This document shows positions 34,001 through 42,229 of a stretch of DNA of 64,000 bases, piece by piece. The DNA lies in assembly GCF_963678635.1 (NCBI RefSeq), contig NC_087065.1:29452252-29516251 (forward strand). The letters are read 5' to 3'. Position numbers and translations under genes: made by a program. The stretch is from Symsagittifera roscoffensis (taxonomy: Eukaryota > Xenacoelomorpha > Acoela > Convolutidae). Below the pieces are notes generated by a model. The model did not search any database and had not been told where the DNA came from. It saw only the letters and a program-made list of their open reading frames with translations. How positions within the stretch are numbered: the stretch's first letter is position 1; each line of letters starts with the position of its first letter.

Positions 34001-37000
34001 AATTCTACGATGAGGCAACTAAGCCGACTAATCCTAAGGAGATCAATTACAGGCCGGCATTTCTTTGGAAAAAACAATTCCAGATTTTAAAAAAACATCT
34101 GGTCAGATTCGATTAATACTAAATAAGCCCCAGAAGAAAGCAAACCTGAAAACCTTAGAGCAGACAAGTTCAGCCGAAAAAATATGATTTTATTATGGAA
34201 AAGTTAATTTTTCAAGTCCCCCTGAAACTACATAAAACAACACTGCACTAGTAACTTCAATGAAAGTTGATTACAGAAAAAGGAAAAACCAAGATAAGAC
34301 AACTAAGCCTACGATGTTGTGATAAACTTATTAAATAGTTTGAGATGGGTATGTGCTGGTGATCACCTGGCTGGACGTTGCACACTTCCTGACCTGCCCG
34401 AAGTGGACCACTGGTTTTCAGGTAGCGTGCCATCCACGACCTGGTCTGGACCCCGCACTGGATTTCTGGTCTCCTGGAGTGGAACCCATAGCCCGATCTT
34501 GACTCTGGCTCTCCCCTTCTGCCTTCGTTATCTCTACGTCTGGGTGAGACCCCTCCTACGTTAGGCATGCAATTGTTTGCCTCTTTCTTTTCGACAGTGT
34601 TTCTGGTTTTAGCTTTCAACCGTGTGCAGAACGGTCACAGCCCTGTTGGATCTACACACATGCTGCTGCTGGCTCGCGAGAAACCTGATCCACAATCACG
34701 ACAAGAACTGCGGTCACGCAAGTTTAAACTCAACTCAAAGTTGTCGTTTTATAATATTTCTATGCTCCTTCTTTTATGCGCTGGTGATATTGAAAGTAAT
34801 CCTGGTCCGTCTGTCGACCCTACTCAGTTGTCCAGATTTGTTAACGCCGCGGAGATCTTAGTCGGGTCGTCTGTTGCCATCTCGGACCTAACCTCCGGTA
34901 TCTATGATGCTTCTATCCTCAAAGTTGACAACGATCGCTTCTTTGCTCACTTTCGTGGTTGGAATAAAAGCTCTGACTCCTGGGTCAACCTTGATCAAAT
35001 TTTCCGGCTCCCCGATGGTTACGTTCCGATAGGCCGGAATTCTCGCGGTCCTATTTGCCTTCTCGCGTCTCCTGTCTCCAGTCCTATCTCTGTCGCCTTA
35101 ACGAGTTCTCCTTCTCGGGATGCTCCTGTTAGCTCTGGCCTCTCTCAAGCGATGTCAAGTATGACGATCTCGGCCGAGCTCGCCGAAAGCGCTGTGCCGG
35201 ATCTTTCTGACGTCATGTCTTCCAGAGTTGACACTGTCCGGTTCGTTCCGATTTCTCTTCGTAACGAGTGGTCTGAGGTTGTTGGTCACGCCCTTGACAA
35301 CTGCGCCACCGCTCCAGACAATCTGAAAAACTGGACTCGGTTGCTCATGCTCCCCAAATGTATCTTGAAAGCTCCTCGCCGCGGAGGCAAGTCTCACGCC
35401 GCTAATAACTGCAGAGACATTCGCCAAAGAATCAAGTCCTGGAAGGAGGGCAATATTTCGGACCTCTGGTCTAACGCTACCAAAAGACCTAAAGAGCGAA
35501 CGAAGAAAAACAGCAAACCTTCTCCTGACTTTAATGTCCGCAGAGCCAAAGAGCTAGCAGGCCTCGGTCAGTTCGGCAGAGCAGCTAAAGCCCTGTGTTC
35601 TGATGGCCTCGTGTCCAAAAGTGACGAGTCGCTTAAGGACCTTCGCAGTCTTCATCCTTCCGCTGACCCTCCTGTCTTTTCTGGCCGGGATGAATCCCCT
35701 CTTGCCTACCAATTCGAATCTGAATACGTTCATAAGTCTCTCAAAAGTTTCCCGAGCGGCACTGCTGCCGGTCCTTCGCGCTGGTTTCCTGAGCACTTTG
35801 TTCACGCCGTTGAGTGCCCCACTCCTCAGACTGCTGCCAGAACGTTAGAGTCTCTCAACAGAGTTGTTAACATCCTCGCTGCCGGGCAAGCCCCTTCTAG
35901 TCTCTCTCCGTGGCTGTGCAGTGCGAATCTCTTTGCCACCGCTAAACCCAAGGGTGGTGTCCGGCCTATTGCGGTCGGCGAAGTGCTCCGAAGGCTCACT
36001 GCTAAATGCCTTGCTAAAGCCGCCAACGCTGAAGCTCGTGATTTTCTGTGTCCTCGCCAGCTTGGAGTCGCTACCAGCGGTGGCTCGGAAGCCATCGTCC
36101 ACGCTACTAAAATGACAGTCAAAAAGTGCTCGGAACATGGTCACCAAGGCGTCTTAACAGTGGATTTTGAGAACCGAGATCAACACGCTAGACCGCACCG
36201 AGATCCTCCTTCAAGTTCGCAACCGTCTTCCCGGTCTCTCCGCCTTTGTTGAGTTTACCTACGGTCACCACAGTCGTCTGCTGTTCGAGGATGTCATTCT
36301 CAACAGCGAGAAAGGAGTTCAACAGGGGGATCCGCTAGGGCCTCTCATTTTCGCGGTCACCCTGCACTCTCTTGTCGAATCTCTCAAGTCGGAAGTCCCC
36401 GGTCTCACCCTCAACTGCTGGTACGTTGATGATGGTATTTGTGCCGGCGACGAAGTCTCCTTGCTCAAGGCTCTCGAATTCATCACTTCCAACGGCTTGC
36501 ATCTCGGCCTCAAAGTCAAGCACAGTAAGTGTGAGTTGTGGGCCCCTGTGGAGTTCTCGTCCATCCCCGTTTCTATCCCGAGAGCAGCGTCTAATGGCTT
36601 CGAGCTTCTTGGCGCCCCCATTGGTGATACTGAGTTCTCAGTTAAAGTCCTGGAGAAACGCATCTCGAAAGCCACCAAATGTCTTGAAAAGTTACCTCTT
36701 CTTGATGACCCCCAGCTCTCACTTGGCATCACTCGCACTTGCCTTGCTGCTCCCAAGCTGACGTACTCTCTTCGCACTCAGCCGCCCTCTCAGCCTGTCG
36801 CAGCTTCCCTGCAAGTTTTTGATGAACTCCTCCGCGATGCTCTTTCTGTCATAGTTGGGTCACCTGTTCCTGATCTTGCCTGGTCCCAGTCTTCCCTGCC
36901 TATCAAAGATGGCGGACTTGGCGTCCGGCAAGCTCGCGACCAACACATCCCTGCCTTCCTAGGGTCTTCGTGTCAGTCAGCTCATTTGGTCTCGTTTCTT

Positions 37001-39200
37001 ACCGAACGCGACATCACTGATACGCCGGAGTTCATGCGTGCCTCTAACGACTTCCGTGAACAGTCTGGAAGCGTTAACACTCCCGGTTTTACTCAAGAAG
37101 CTTTCCAAGAGAAACTCGATAAGGCCACCTACAACGCTTTCTTCTCGTCTCTTCCCGATTCCCGCGAGCAAGCTCGTCTTCAGTCGCTCTCTCTGCCTTA
37201 CGCCGGCGCTTGGCTTACCGCAGTCCCCATTAAAGGTCTTGGCCTGCACCTGCTTCCTGCTGAGTTCCAAGCTGCTGTCAGATACCGCCTTGGTCTTCCT
37301 GTGTTCGCGTCTGCTCGTAGGTGCCCCGCGTGTCCGTCTGGCATTCTGGACGTCCTCGGGGACCACGCTGTCGCTTGTGGGGGGAGTGGTGGCCGGATCT
37401 CCCGTCACGACAGACTACGGGACATTATTTTCAATGCTACCACGGCTGCCTCTTTAGCCCCCATCAAGGAGCAACGGAACCTCATCCCTGGAGAACGGTC
37501 CAAACCCGGCGATATTTTTGTCCCTACTTGAAGCACTGGTCGCCCAGCTGCTTTCGACGTCACCGTGACATCCCCGCTGCAGTTATCTCTTCTCTCTCGT
37601 GCGGCGGAGACCCCCGGGGCGTCCCTGGAAGTTGCTGAGGACCGCAAATTTTCGAAACACGAGAAAAACTGTGAGGAACAAGGAATCAGTTTTTTCCCGT
37701 TAGCAGTCGAAACGCTCGGGGGTTGGTCCGCTTTAGCTATCAAAACCCTCAAGTCAGTTGCTATCCTCGCTGATGCCAGACGTTCTTGTTCACGTGACGC
37801 TCGTGTTGCCCCAGTTCGCCTTCTCCAGAGCCTCTCAGTGTGCCTCATGAGAGGAAACGCCACTATGATTGTCAGTCGGGCCATCTAGTCTTGTGCAGTT
37901 TATTACTTTTTTGCCTTCCCAATTCTGGTGCTCCTTTGTTCCTTTGCTGTTAGTGCATTCCCCCTCTCTTTTCAATCCTCAATGGTTCATCCCACATTTG
38001 TTGTTTGTTTTGTATTCGGTGTTTTTGAATTTAGTCATTTTGAATTTAAATTTTACTACGTGTTTTAAGCCAACAATCTTTGAACAGACACAAATTGAGC
38101 CGAAAAAAAAGTTTTCTAAAAAATAAAAACTCCCTGACACTAAATTGACACAGAGGCGAAGCTGCGCTTCAAAAACACGAGCACACGGCCAAATAGCAGC
38201 TCTATCGAAAGAAATGAGAAAAGGTAGAAATGAGCCTTGAATTAGCGAAAACTCTGCTATGTGTCAGATTCCAATCTGCGACCTAGCAAATTTGAGTCTC
38301 ACCTAGCAAATTTTATGAATTAAATATCATCAGCTGTGTTAACTTTTTACTAATCAAATGTCAAAGCACATATGATACTATACTGCTACCGCAACCTACC
38401 GATTTAAAAAAGCCACCTAAAGTAACACTTTCATTTGAGCTTTAGGTTGGAAAGTTGTGACTTAGATAATTACAAGCTGAAATTATCGCAAGGGTAAAAA
38501 TACCATTGAAGAGTGCTTATAGCTGTTCAAAGCTGCCTATGGCAAAAAGTTCAGTGTCAGATAGATAACAGTACAATACTGTGGCTTGCTAAACATTGTT
38601 TTTACTTGAATTGCAGCAAAAACAAATTCACTTACCTGATCGTTTCCAACGAGATCTTGCACATCATCAACAGCAGGCCAAGGTCGAGTTTTGAAATATT
38701 GCTCAGTCATTCTGTCAAACCCTAAAATAACTTGGCTATAATTTTAGCAATTTGAGCTTTGCTTGGTAAATCAGTTATCTCGAATCGACGCATTAACTAT
38801 AGTCCGCGTTAGTTAACTTTTCATTCTTATTAACAAGCTCACATGAAATTACAAACTTGACGACCCACTTCCAGTCTATAATATAATTGAAATTAGTTTC
38901 TTGTGTTACGAAAATCTATTTGATTTGCTGACCTGTTTCGTAAATGTTCTGAATTTGATAAATGTTGTGTTCTTGCAGCGCATGCTGAAACACAAGGAGG
39001 AAATTTTTGACAGGTTCAGGTATCTGCGTGGATGCTTGATAAACGTTTCCTCCTTCTCTGTCCCGCTCCCCCCTATCTCGGTTGTTTCGGTCATTGCGAT
39101 CTCTATGGCCACCTTTCTCAGAATATTTATGAGAGCTGCCGCTATCTATTTTTTGAGATCCAGTCGACGGATAAGCATCGTCCAGGTCATCATTGAACAT
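15726..39200 (-). CDS. EIF3L: Eukaryotic translation initiation factor 3 subunit L (7 coding exons)
   Basis: Subunit of the eIF3 complex, which binds the 40S ribosome and recruits mRNA. Exons: 39200..38933, 38721..38636, 20334..20108, 19917..19604, 18984..18831, 16630..16321, 16085..15726. All phases agree and give 572 residues (human 564). Conserved blocks include [77 protein letters not shown], then the C-terminal PCI region with [29 protein letters not shown] and [11 protein letters not shown]. The N-terminus has an Arg/Asp-rich insert before the first conserved block. The chosen ATG is 5 bases after a tttttag acceptor. Intron sizes are 211, 18301, 190, 619, 2200 and 235 bp. Intron 3 appears to use a GC donor. 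Intron 2 contains a satellite array and a LINE. Confidence 0.95.
16321..16630 (-). CDS. EIF3L: EIF3L exon 6
   Basis: After aaattacag. Encodes [20 protein letters not shown] through [14 protein letters not shown]. Ends in phase 0 at gccagg|gtgaga. Carries a Gly-rich insert (RGGTGGQ) relative to human. Confidence 0.92.
17868..17935 (-). repeat. tRNA-derived SINE-like head
   Basis: Minus strand has GACGGCAAAGGCTGGGAG and a box-B-like GAGTTCGATTCCT. Related to the copy at 18030. Confidence 0.45.
18030..18112 (-). repeat. tRNA-derived SINE-like head
   Basis: Minus strand shows box A TGGCGTAGAGGTGA, GGCAAAGGCTTCC and box B TGTTCGAATCCGG at tRNA-like spacing, then a T run. No proper acceptor or anticodon stem. 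Confidence 0.55.
18310..18490 (-). repeat. tRNA-derived SINE-like copy
   Basis: Minus-strand box A TAGCCTGGTGGTAACG, GGACTGCAAAGGTCC, box B GTGTGCGAATCTGAC, then a tail with GGCCTGATATTTGTC and GCCGGCTTAGTTGCC. The tail recurs at 34010-34130 and near 2640. Confidence 0.6.
18831..18984 (-). CDS. EIF3L: EIF3L exon 5
   Basis: After ttttctag. Encodes [19 protein letters not shown] to [11 protein letters not shown]. Ends in phase 2 at gtcag|gtggga. Confidence 0.92.
19604..19917 (-). CDS. EIF3L: EIF3L exon 4
   Basis: After acceptor gtatttag. Encodes [17 protein letters not shown] through [15 protein letters not shown] and [18 protein letters not shown]. Ends in phase 1 at aaag|gtaaga. Confidence 0.92.
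20108..20334 (-). CDS. EIF3L: EIF3L exon 3
   Basis: Follows ttctgtttag, phase 0. Encodes [16 protein letters not shown] to [15 protein letters not shown]. It ends in phase 2 at ttttag|gcgagta, a GC-AG type donor. The alternative GT three bases on (cga|gtatca) would break the frame into exon 4. Confidence 0.88.
24318..25911 (+). repeat. Satellite unit 1 (type A)
   Basis: Carries the AGCAGACAGAAAAAGAAAG variant shared with unit 4. Its coding-like part lacks one G in CAAATGCAGGGAA, so the longer ORF is shifted here. Confidence 0.9.
25912..27503 (+). repeat. Satellite unit 2 (type B)
   Basis: Carries CAGACAGGAAAAGAAAG and CCAAAAAAAGATCACG, shared with unit 5. The short Lys-rich ORF is frameshifted by an A-run length change. 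Confidence 0.9.
27504..29103 (+). repeat. Satellite unit 3 (type C)
   Basis: Carries CAGACGGGAAAAG, AAACACAAAAAACATT and TTAACTTTTTTAAAAAAATC, all shared with unit 6. Confidence 0.9.
29104..30723 (+). repeat. Satellite unit 4 (type A)
   Basis: Type A markers as unit 1, plus a direct duplication of 25 bases (TCTGGTCTCTTTCCGTCATC...) near 30490-30540. Confidence 0.9.
30724..32304 (+). repeat. Satellite unit 5 (type B)
   Basis: Type B markers as unit 2, a stop in the short ORF (GTGTAAGC) and loss of the GTATGCTTCCC segment near 31393. Confidence 0.9.
32305..33908 (+). repeat. Satellite unit 6 (type C)
   Basis: Type C markers as unit 3, plus the same 25-base duplication as unit 4. Ends within the CAAAAACAGC repeat at the array edge. 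Confidence 0.9.
33909..34314 (-). repeat. Intron sequence with SINE-like copy
   Basis: About 34005-34180 matches the tail and part of the head of the repeat at 18310 (GAGGCAACTAAGCCGACTAA, AGGCCGGCATTTC, CATCTGGTCAGATTCG). The rest is unremarkable intron. Confidence 0.5.
34315..38070 (+). mobile_element. RLE-type non-LTR retrotransposon with 2A peptide, nearly intact
   Basis: Starts with the shared 24-base 5' sequence (34315-34338), has a leader of about 230 bases, then one long coding region (34567-37888) broken by one frameshift and one nonsense codon, and a T-rich 3'UTR of about 180 bases. It sits in EIF3L intron 2, opposite to the gene. Its coding part is GC-richer than the intron around it. 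No clear poly(A) tail or target-site duplication could be fixed by eye. Confidence 0.85.
34567..37888 (+). pseudogene. Retrotransposon polyprotein: 2A, chromo-barrel-like, RT, zinc knuckle, RLE
   Basis: About 1100 codons. Residues 1-20 are hydrophobic, signal-like. Residues 73-81 (GDIESNPGP, 34783-34809) form a 2A ribosome-skipping motif preceded by a Leu-rich stretch. Residues about 98-150 ([20 protein letters not shown]...DSWV) resemble a Tudor-knot/chromo-barrel fold. RT blocks follow: [17 protein letters not shown], palm [18 protein letters not shown] and WYVDDG (36421). The C-terminus has C-x2-C...GDHAVAC, a CCHC knuckle, then RHDRLRD, KPGDIF and AAFDVTV, the K/RPD...D core of a PD-(D/E)XK restriction-like endonuclease, and [10 protein letters not shown]. 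Defects: a frameshift next to the palm DFEN motif (about 36175) and a TGA at 37529-37531 where Trp is expected. Both look recent. Clade (R2, HERO, NeSL or other) not assigned. Confidence 0.85.
38150..38460 (-). repeat. Composite repeat with tRNA-Leu-like core, copy 3 (partly deleted)
   Basis: ACACAGAGGCGAAGCTGCGCTTC at the start, TGTCAGATTCCAATCTGCGACC (box B region, mutated) and TTGAGTCTCACC. After a deletion it continues ATCATCAGCTGTGTTAAC, CTACCGCAACCTACCG and TTTAGGTTGG, as in copies 1 and 2. Confidence 0.65.
38636..38721 (-). CDS. EIF3L: EIF3L exon 2
   Basis: 86-base exon after ttattttag. Encodes [19 protein letters not shown] (family: K-T-E-R-F-F-K-x-x-P-W-P) and ends in phase 0 at gatcag|gtaagt. 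It was found by homology; it is too short to stand out as an ORF. Confidence 0.88.
38933..39200 (-). CDS. EIF3L: EIF3L exon 1
   Basis: Starts [12 protein letters not shown], contains an Arg/Asp-rich run and [20 protein letters not shown]. Ends in phase 1 at donor acag|gtcagc. Confidence 0.85.
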
Positions 39201-39205
39201 GTTTT

Positions 39206-39216
39206 CTAAAAAGGTT
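39206..39216 (-). promoter_or_regulatory. 3' splice site just upstream of EIF3L ATG
   Basis: Minus strand aacctttttag|aaaac then ATG. Five-base genomic 5'UTR. Confidence 0.65.
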
Positions 39217-39309
39217 AACATCAGACGTGGAATTGCAAAAGAGGGCCTAAAAACCACTAAATCAATTCGTCACTTCTCAAATAATAATAAAATCAGGTCA
39301 GAAAGTTGT

Positions 39310-39490
39310 AACAGTCGCTCATAAATTACACAGGACGGAAGATAAAAAAACGTCCCTATTGACGACTGGCTGACGTCAGATACCTTGATTATATGCTTTT
39401 TTCGCCGTTTCGACCTATCCAGTTGATTTTTGGCCTGTTTAAGGGCTAACAATTGTGTTACGGCTTTTCGGCTATCAGCCAAACGAATTT
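39310..39490 (-). repeat. Repeat also found inverted at 41425-41595
   Basis: Minus strand reads TTAGCCCTTAAACAGGCC, AATCAACTGGATAGGTCG, GACGTCAGCCAGTCGTCAA, TCTTCCGTCCTGTGTAA. A diverged copy lies on the plus strand at 41425-41595. Function unknown. Confidence 0.6.
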
Positions 39491-39904
39491 TATAGTTTGG
39501 CTGAAAAAAACTAAAAATACCCGAATAAAAAGTTCATCACCACTTTCAGCGGTCTGAACAAAAAACTCAAACCTATTAGCACAGTTTTTTTTTATCTTAT
39601 ATTTTCAAAAGTATCATAGTAACCGAGGTTACAGTCAGGAGTCCCTTCATCACGTATTCCAGTCAATTTCCTTGGAATTTTCTAGATATGGAAGTGATAA
39701 TGATAAAAGAAGATGACAAGTGTTTATGTCCTTTACAATTAAAATCGATACGGGTTACGTTTTTTCAATAAGAACACGCAACTCGACCCGAGAAAATATA
39801 AAATACAGGTGTTACAAATAAAAAAATTTCGTCGAAAGTTATTTTGTCACCTATTGTTCCGAGTACGCATGAGGCGTTCTCAATCTGTATTGCCAGGGAG
39901 ATTC
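39491..39904. other. AT-rich spacer upstream of EIF3L
   Basis: No gene or clear repeat recognised between the repeat at 39490 and the RLE fragment. Confidence 0.4.
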
Positions 39905-40420
39905 TCTATTTTAAAAAGCTGCCTGCTCTGGGTTCCTCAGTGCATATGCTTAGGTTCTTACAAAGCTTGCTCAAAAAAAATTCAGTGCTGGGGCCGGCCG
40001 CGCCCTGAATTTCAAAAGCTAGTGGTTGAAAATGATATCCATCATCTAAAAGATCTTTATACTTGTCATTTTTTCGCTCTTCCGCTTCAGCGGCATCCGT
40101 ACCAGGGTTACAAACAGACCCTGCATTAATCCTACAAGGAGCTAAGGAGTCTACTATCGTTACATCCCACAAGAGCTGCTTACGAACAGCCCGAGGAACG
40201 AGCGTCAAACCGTCTGGTCGCTTCTGATCGGTCCTATAGAGGTGTCCTGGTTCTAAAACAGACGGAATGTCAGTAGAAGATAATCTCTGCTTTATAAGGG
40301 CATTCAGGTTTGAATGCCTAGAGAATCTCCCTGCACTTTTGAGGCAAAAAAGACCATGCCAATGTGCCATTCTGCCAGATGGCACAGCACAACCCTGATT
40401 TTCAAAAGCGTCTTAGCCTA
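39905..40420 (-). pseudogene. RLE-domain fragment of second RLE-type LINE (diverged copy)
   Basis: Minus-strand ORF 40385..39906 contains [19 protein letters not shown] (end of the zinc knuckle), KRPDGLTLVPRA and LLWDVTIVDSLAP, the K/RPD...D core of the restriction-like endonuclease. It matches the copies at 45.2, 47.4 and 52.1 kb but is more diverged. It abuts the 5' end of the PHD LINE. Confidence 0.7.
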
Positions 40421-40464
40421 ATTGTTGTGATAAACTTATTAAATAGTTTAAGATAGAAGGTATC

Positions 40465-40789
40465 ATGAGTGGCAGAGGACGAAACAGAACTGGTTCCACC
40501 TCTACGAGACTTCGAGCGAAATGTGGATCATGCGAAATTGCAGTACAGGCAGCTGGTTTGCAGTGCGAGGACTGTGACTGCTGGTTTCACCCAGAATGCG
40601 TAAACGTCTCTGATGGGCAATATCAGCTTCTACAGACCTTGACGACTACCTGCTGGTACTGTTCTCCTTGCTTCAAACAACGTCAAGACCGGTCGGTTAT
40701 TGTTTCTCTATCTGCCACTGTAAATAAACTAGCCGAAAAACTCGAAAACCTTGATACCACCCTCAAATCAGTCGATGCTGCGCCGAAAC
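40465..40789 (+). CDS. LINE ORF1 N-terminus, PHD finger (runs into gap)
   Basis: MSGRGRNRTG start 19 bases after the shared leader. PHD ligands: Cys20, Cys23, Cys34, Cys37, His42, Cys45, Cys63, Cys66, with the aromatic WFHPEC block. A coiled-coil-like NKLAEKLENLDTTLKSVD follows at about 90-107. PHD fingers occur in ORF1 of several CR1-group LINEs, where they may aid chromatin or RNA interaction. Truncated by Ns. Confidence 0.75.
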
Positions 40790-40989
40790 NNNNNNNNNNN
40801 NNNNNNNNNNNNNNNNNNNNNNNNNNNNNNNNNNNNNNNNNNNNNNNNNNNNNNNNNNNNNNNNNNNNNNNNNNNNNNNNNNNNNNNNNNNNNNNNNNNN
40901 NNNNNNNNNNNNNNNNNNNNNNNNNNNNNNNNNNNNNNNNNNNNNNNNNNNNNNNNNNNNNNNNNNNNNNNNNNNNNNNNNNNNNNNNN
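40790..40989. other. Assembly gap (200 N)
   Basis: Run of N. ORFs drawn through it are meaningless. The sequence beyond it does not obviously continue ORF1. Confidence 0.99.
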
Positions 40990-41424
40990 CACACGATAAG
41001 ACCAATAGCAGAGAGAAACAGCGAGAAAGGAGGCTTCAGTGGGGAAGGAATATTCCGCGGAACCCTCCCGTGCCACAAATTGGGAGAGATAACAACGTTA
41101 TCTCGAGAAGAACACGGGAGCGGAGGCTTGGCCCCCCAGAGACTGTCGTATGTTGAAGGACTGAAGTAAACTAACTTTTTAGCTACTCTGATGCCATAGA
41201 ACTTTGAAATAACACCGGTAATATTTGATATTTTAGAATATGAGTAGCCAGGAAGAGGAAATGGTCAACCCATCTCCAATGGATTTAATATAGAACTCTC
41301 ACCAAAAACATATTAGAATAGGGTATTCGAGCCGTGTTTTTAATAGCAATCACGTAGTCTGAGGATCCGAGACTCAGCTATGTGGTTGTGTTCGCATGTA
41401 AACGAAAGCTGATCAAAAGTCTTT

Positions 41425-41595
41425 GGACTGATGGCCTAAAAATTGTATCTTTTTACTTAGCCCTAAACAGACCAAAAAATCAACTGGCAAGGTCGAGACG
41501 GTGAAAAACGAGTAGGATTAAGGTAACTGACGCCTGCCAGTCGTTAATAGGTTTTTTTTCTACGCTCCGTCGCTGTGTAGTATTTGAGCGAATGT
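41425..41595 (+). repeat. Inverted partner of the 39310-39490 repeat
   Basis: Plus strand TTAGCCCTAAACAGACC, AATCAACTGGCAAGGTCG, TGACGCCTGCCAGTCGTTAA, CTACGCTCCGTCGCTGTGTA. Same order of blocks as the minus-strand copy at 39310-39490. Confidence 0.6.
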
Positions 41596-41608
41596 TACAA
41601 AAGCTAAG

Positions 41609-42229
41609 TTGCTGTTATTCAGATGCAATATTTGTTTATCAAAGAAAGCTTTACCTGTTTCTCATGTTACTGTTCAACATGCTATCAAGGAAGCTCTTTC
41701 AGAGTTACCTAATACTGTTGATAAATTAGTGAAGGACAACTTATCTACTATTTTACCAGCTGTTAACACTCAGTCAAGTGTATCTACTGAAAAACTTGAA
41801 CGCAAACTTGAAATTCGCATTCAGAACCTTCCTGAACCAACTGATAATACACAGTTGAAAAGGATGGAGTATGATGAAAACCTTGTATCTCATGTACTTA
41901 AGCATTTGAATGAGTGGGATTGATATAATGTATCCTCAATTAAGCGTTTGGGTCAATTCTAATCCACTAATACACGACCTCGGTCTGTTTTGGTGAAATT
42001 TTCCAATGAATGGACTGCTAGCAAAGTTCTGAGAAAAGCACAACTTCTCAAAGAATTTCGCACACCAGTGTTTATATCGAAGTCTCTAACAAGTGATGAA
42101 CTTGCCTTGGAAAAACTAATTTTCAAGAAACGCTGGGAATTAATAAATAGCGGAACTCCAAAGCAAGATCTAAAAATTCGGAATTTACAACTCTTTCACA
42201 AAGACATTTTCGTCGATATTACTGCATGA
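41609..42229 (+). pseudogene. LINE ORF1 C-terminal region (RNA-binding type)
   Basis: Two frame-broken pieces. The first (41609-41923) has EIRIQNLPEPTDNTQ and HVLKHLNEWD. The second (41990-42229) has TRPRSVLVKFSNEW, KVLRKAQLLKEF, FISKSLTSDEL and DLKIRNLQLF. This is the conserved C-terminal fold of CR1/L2-type ORF1 proteins, thought to bind the element's RNA. A stop and frameshift near 41921-41960 separate the halves. Its end overlaps the ORF2 start region. Confidence 0.7.

Noticed and set aside
36977-37884. Minus-strand ORFs over the 2A LINE (several above 140 codons)
   Set aside because: Antisense shadows of the GC-richer retrotransposon ORF with no motifs.
40683-41078. ORFs drawn through the N run
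   Set aside because: The Ns are an assembly gap; translation across them has no meaning.
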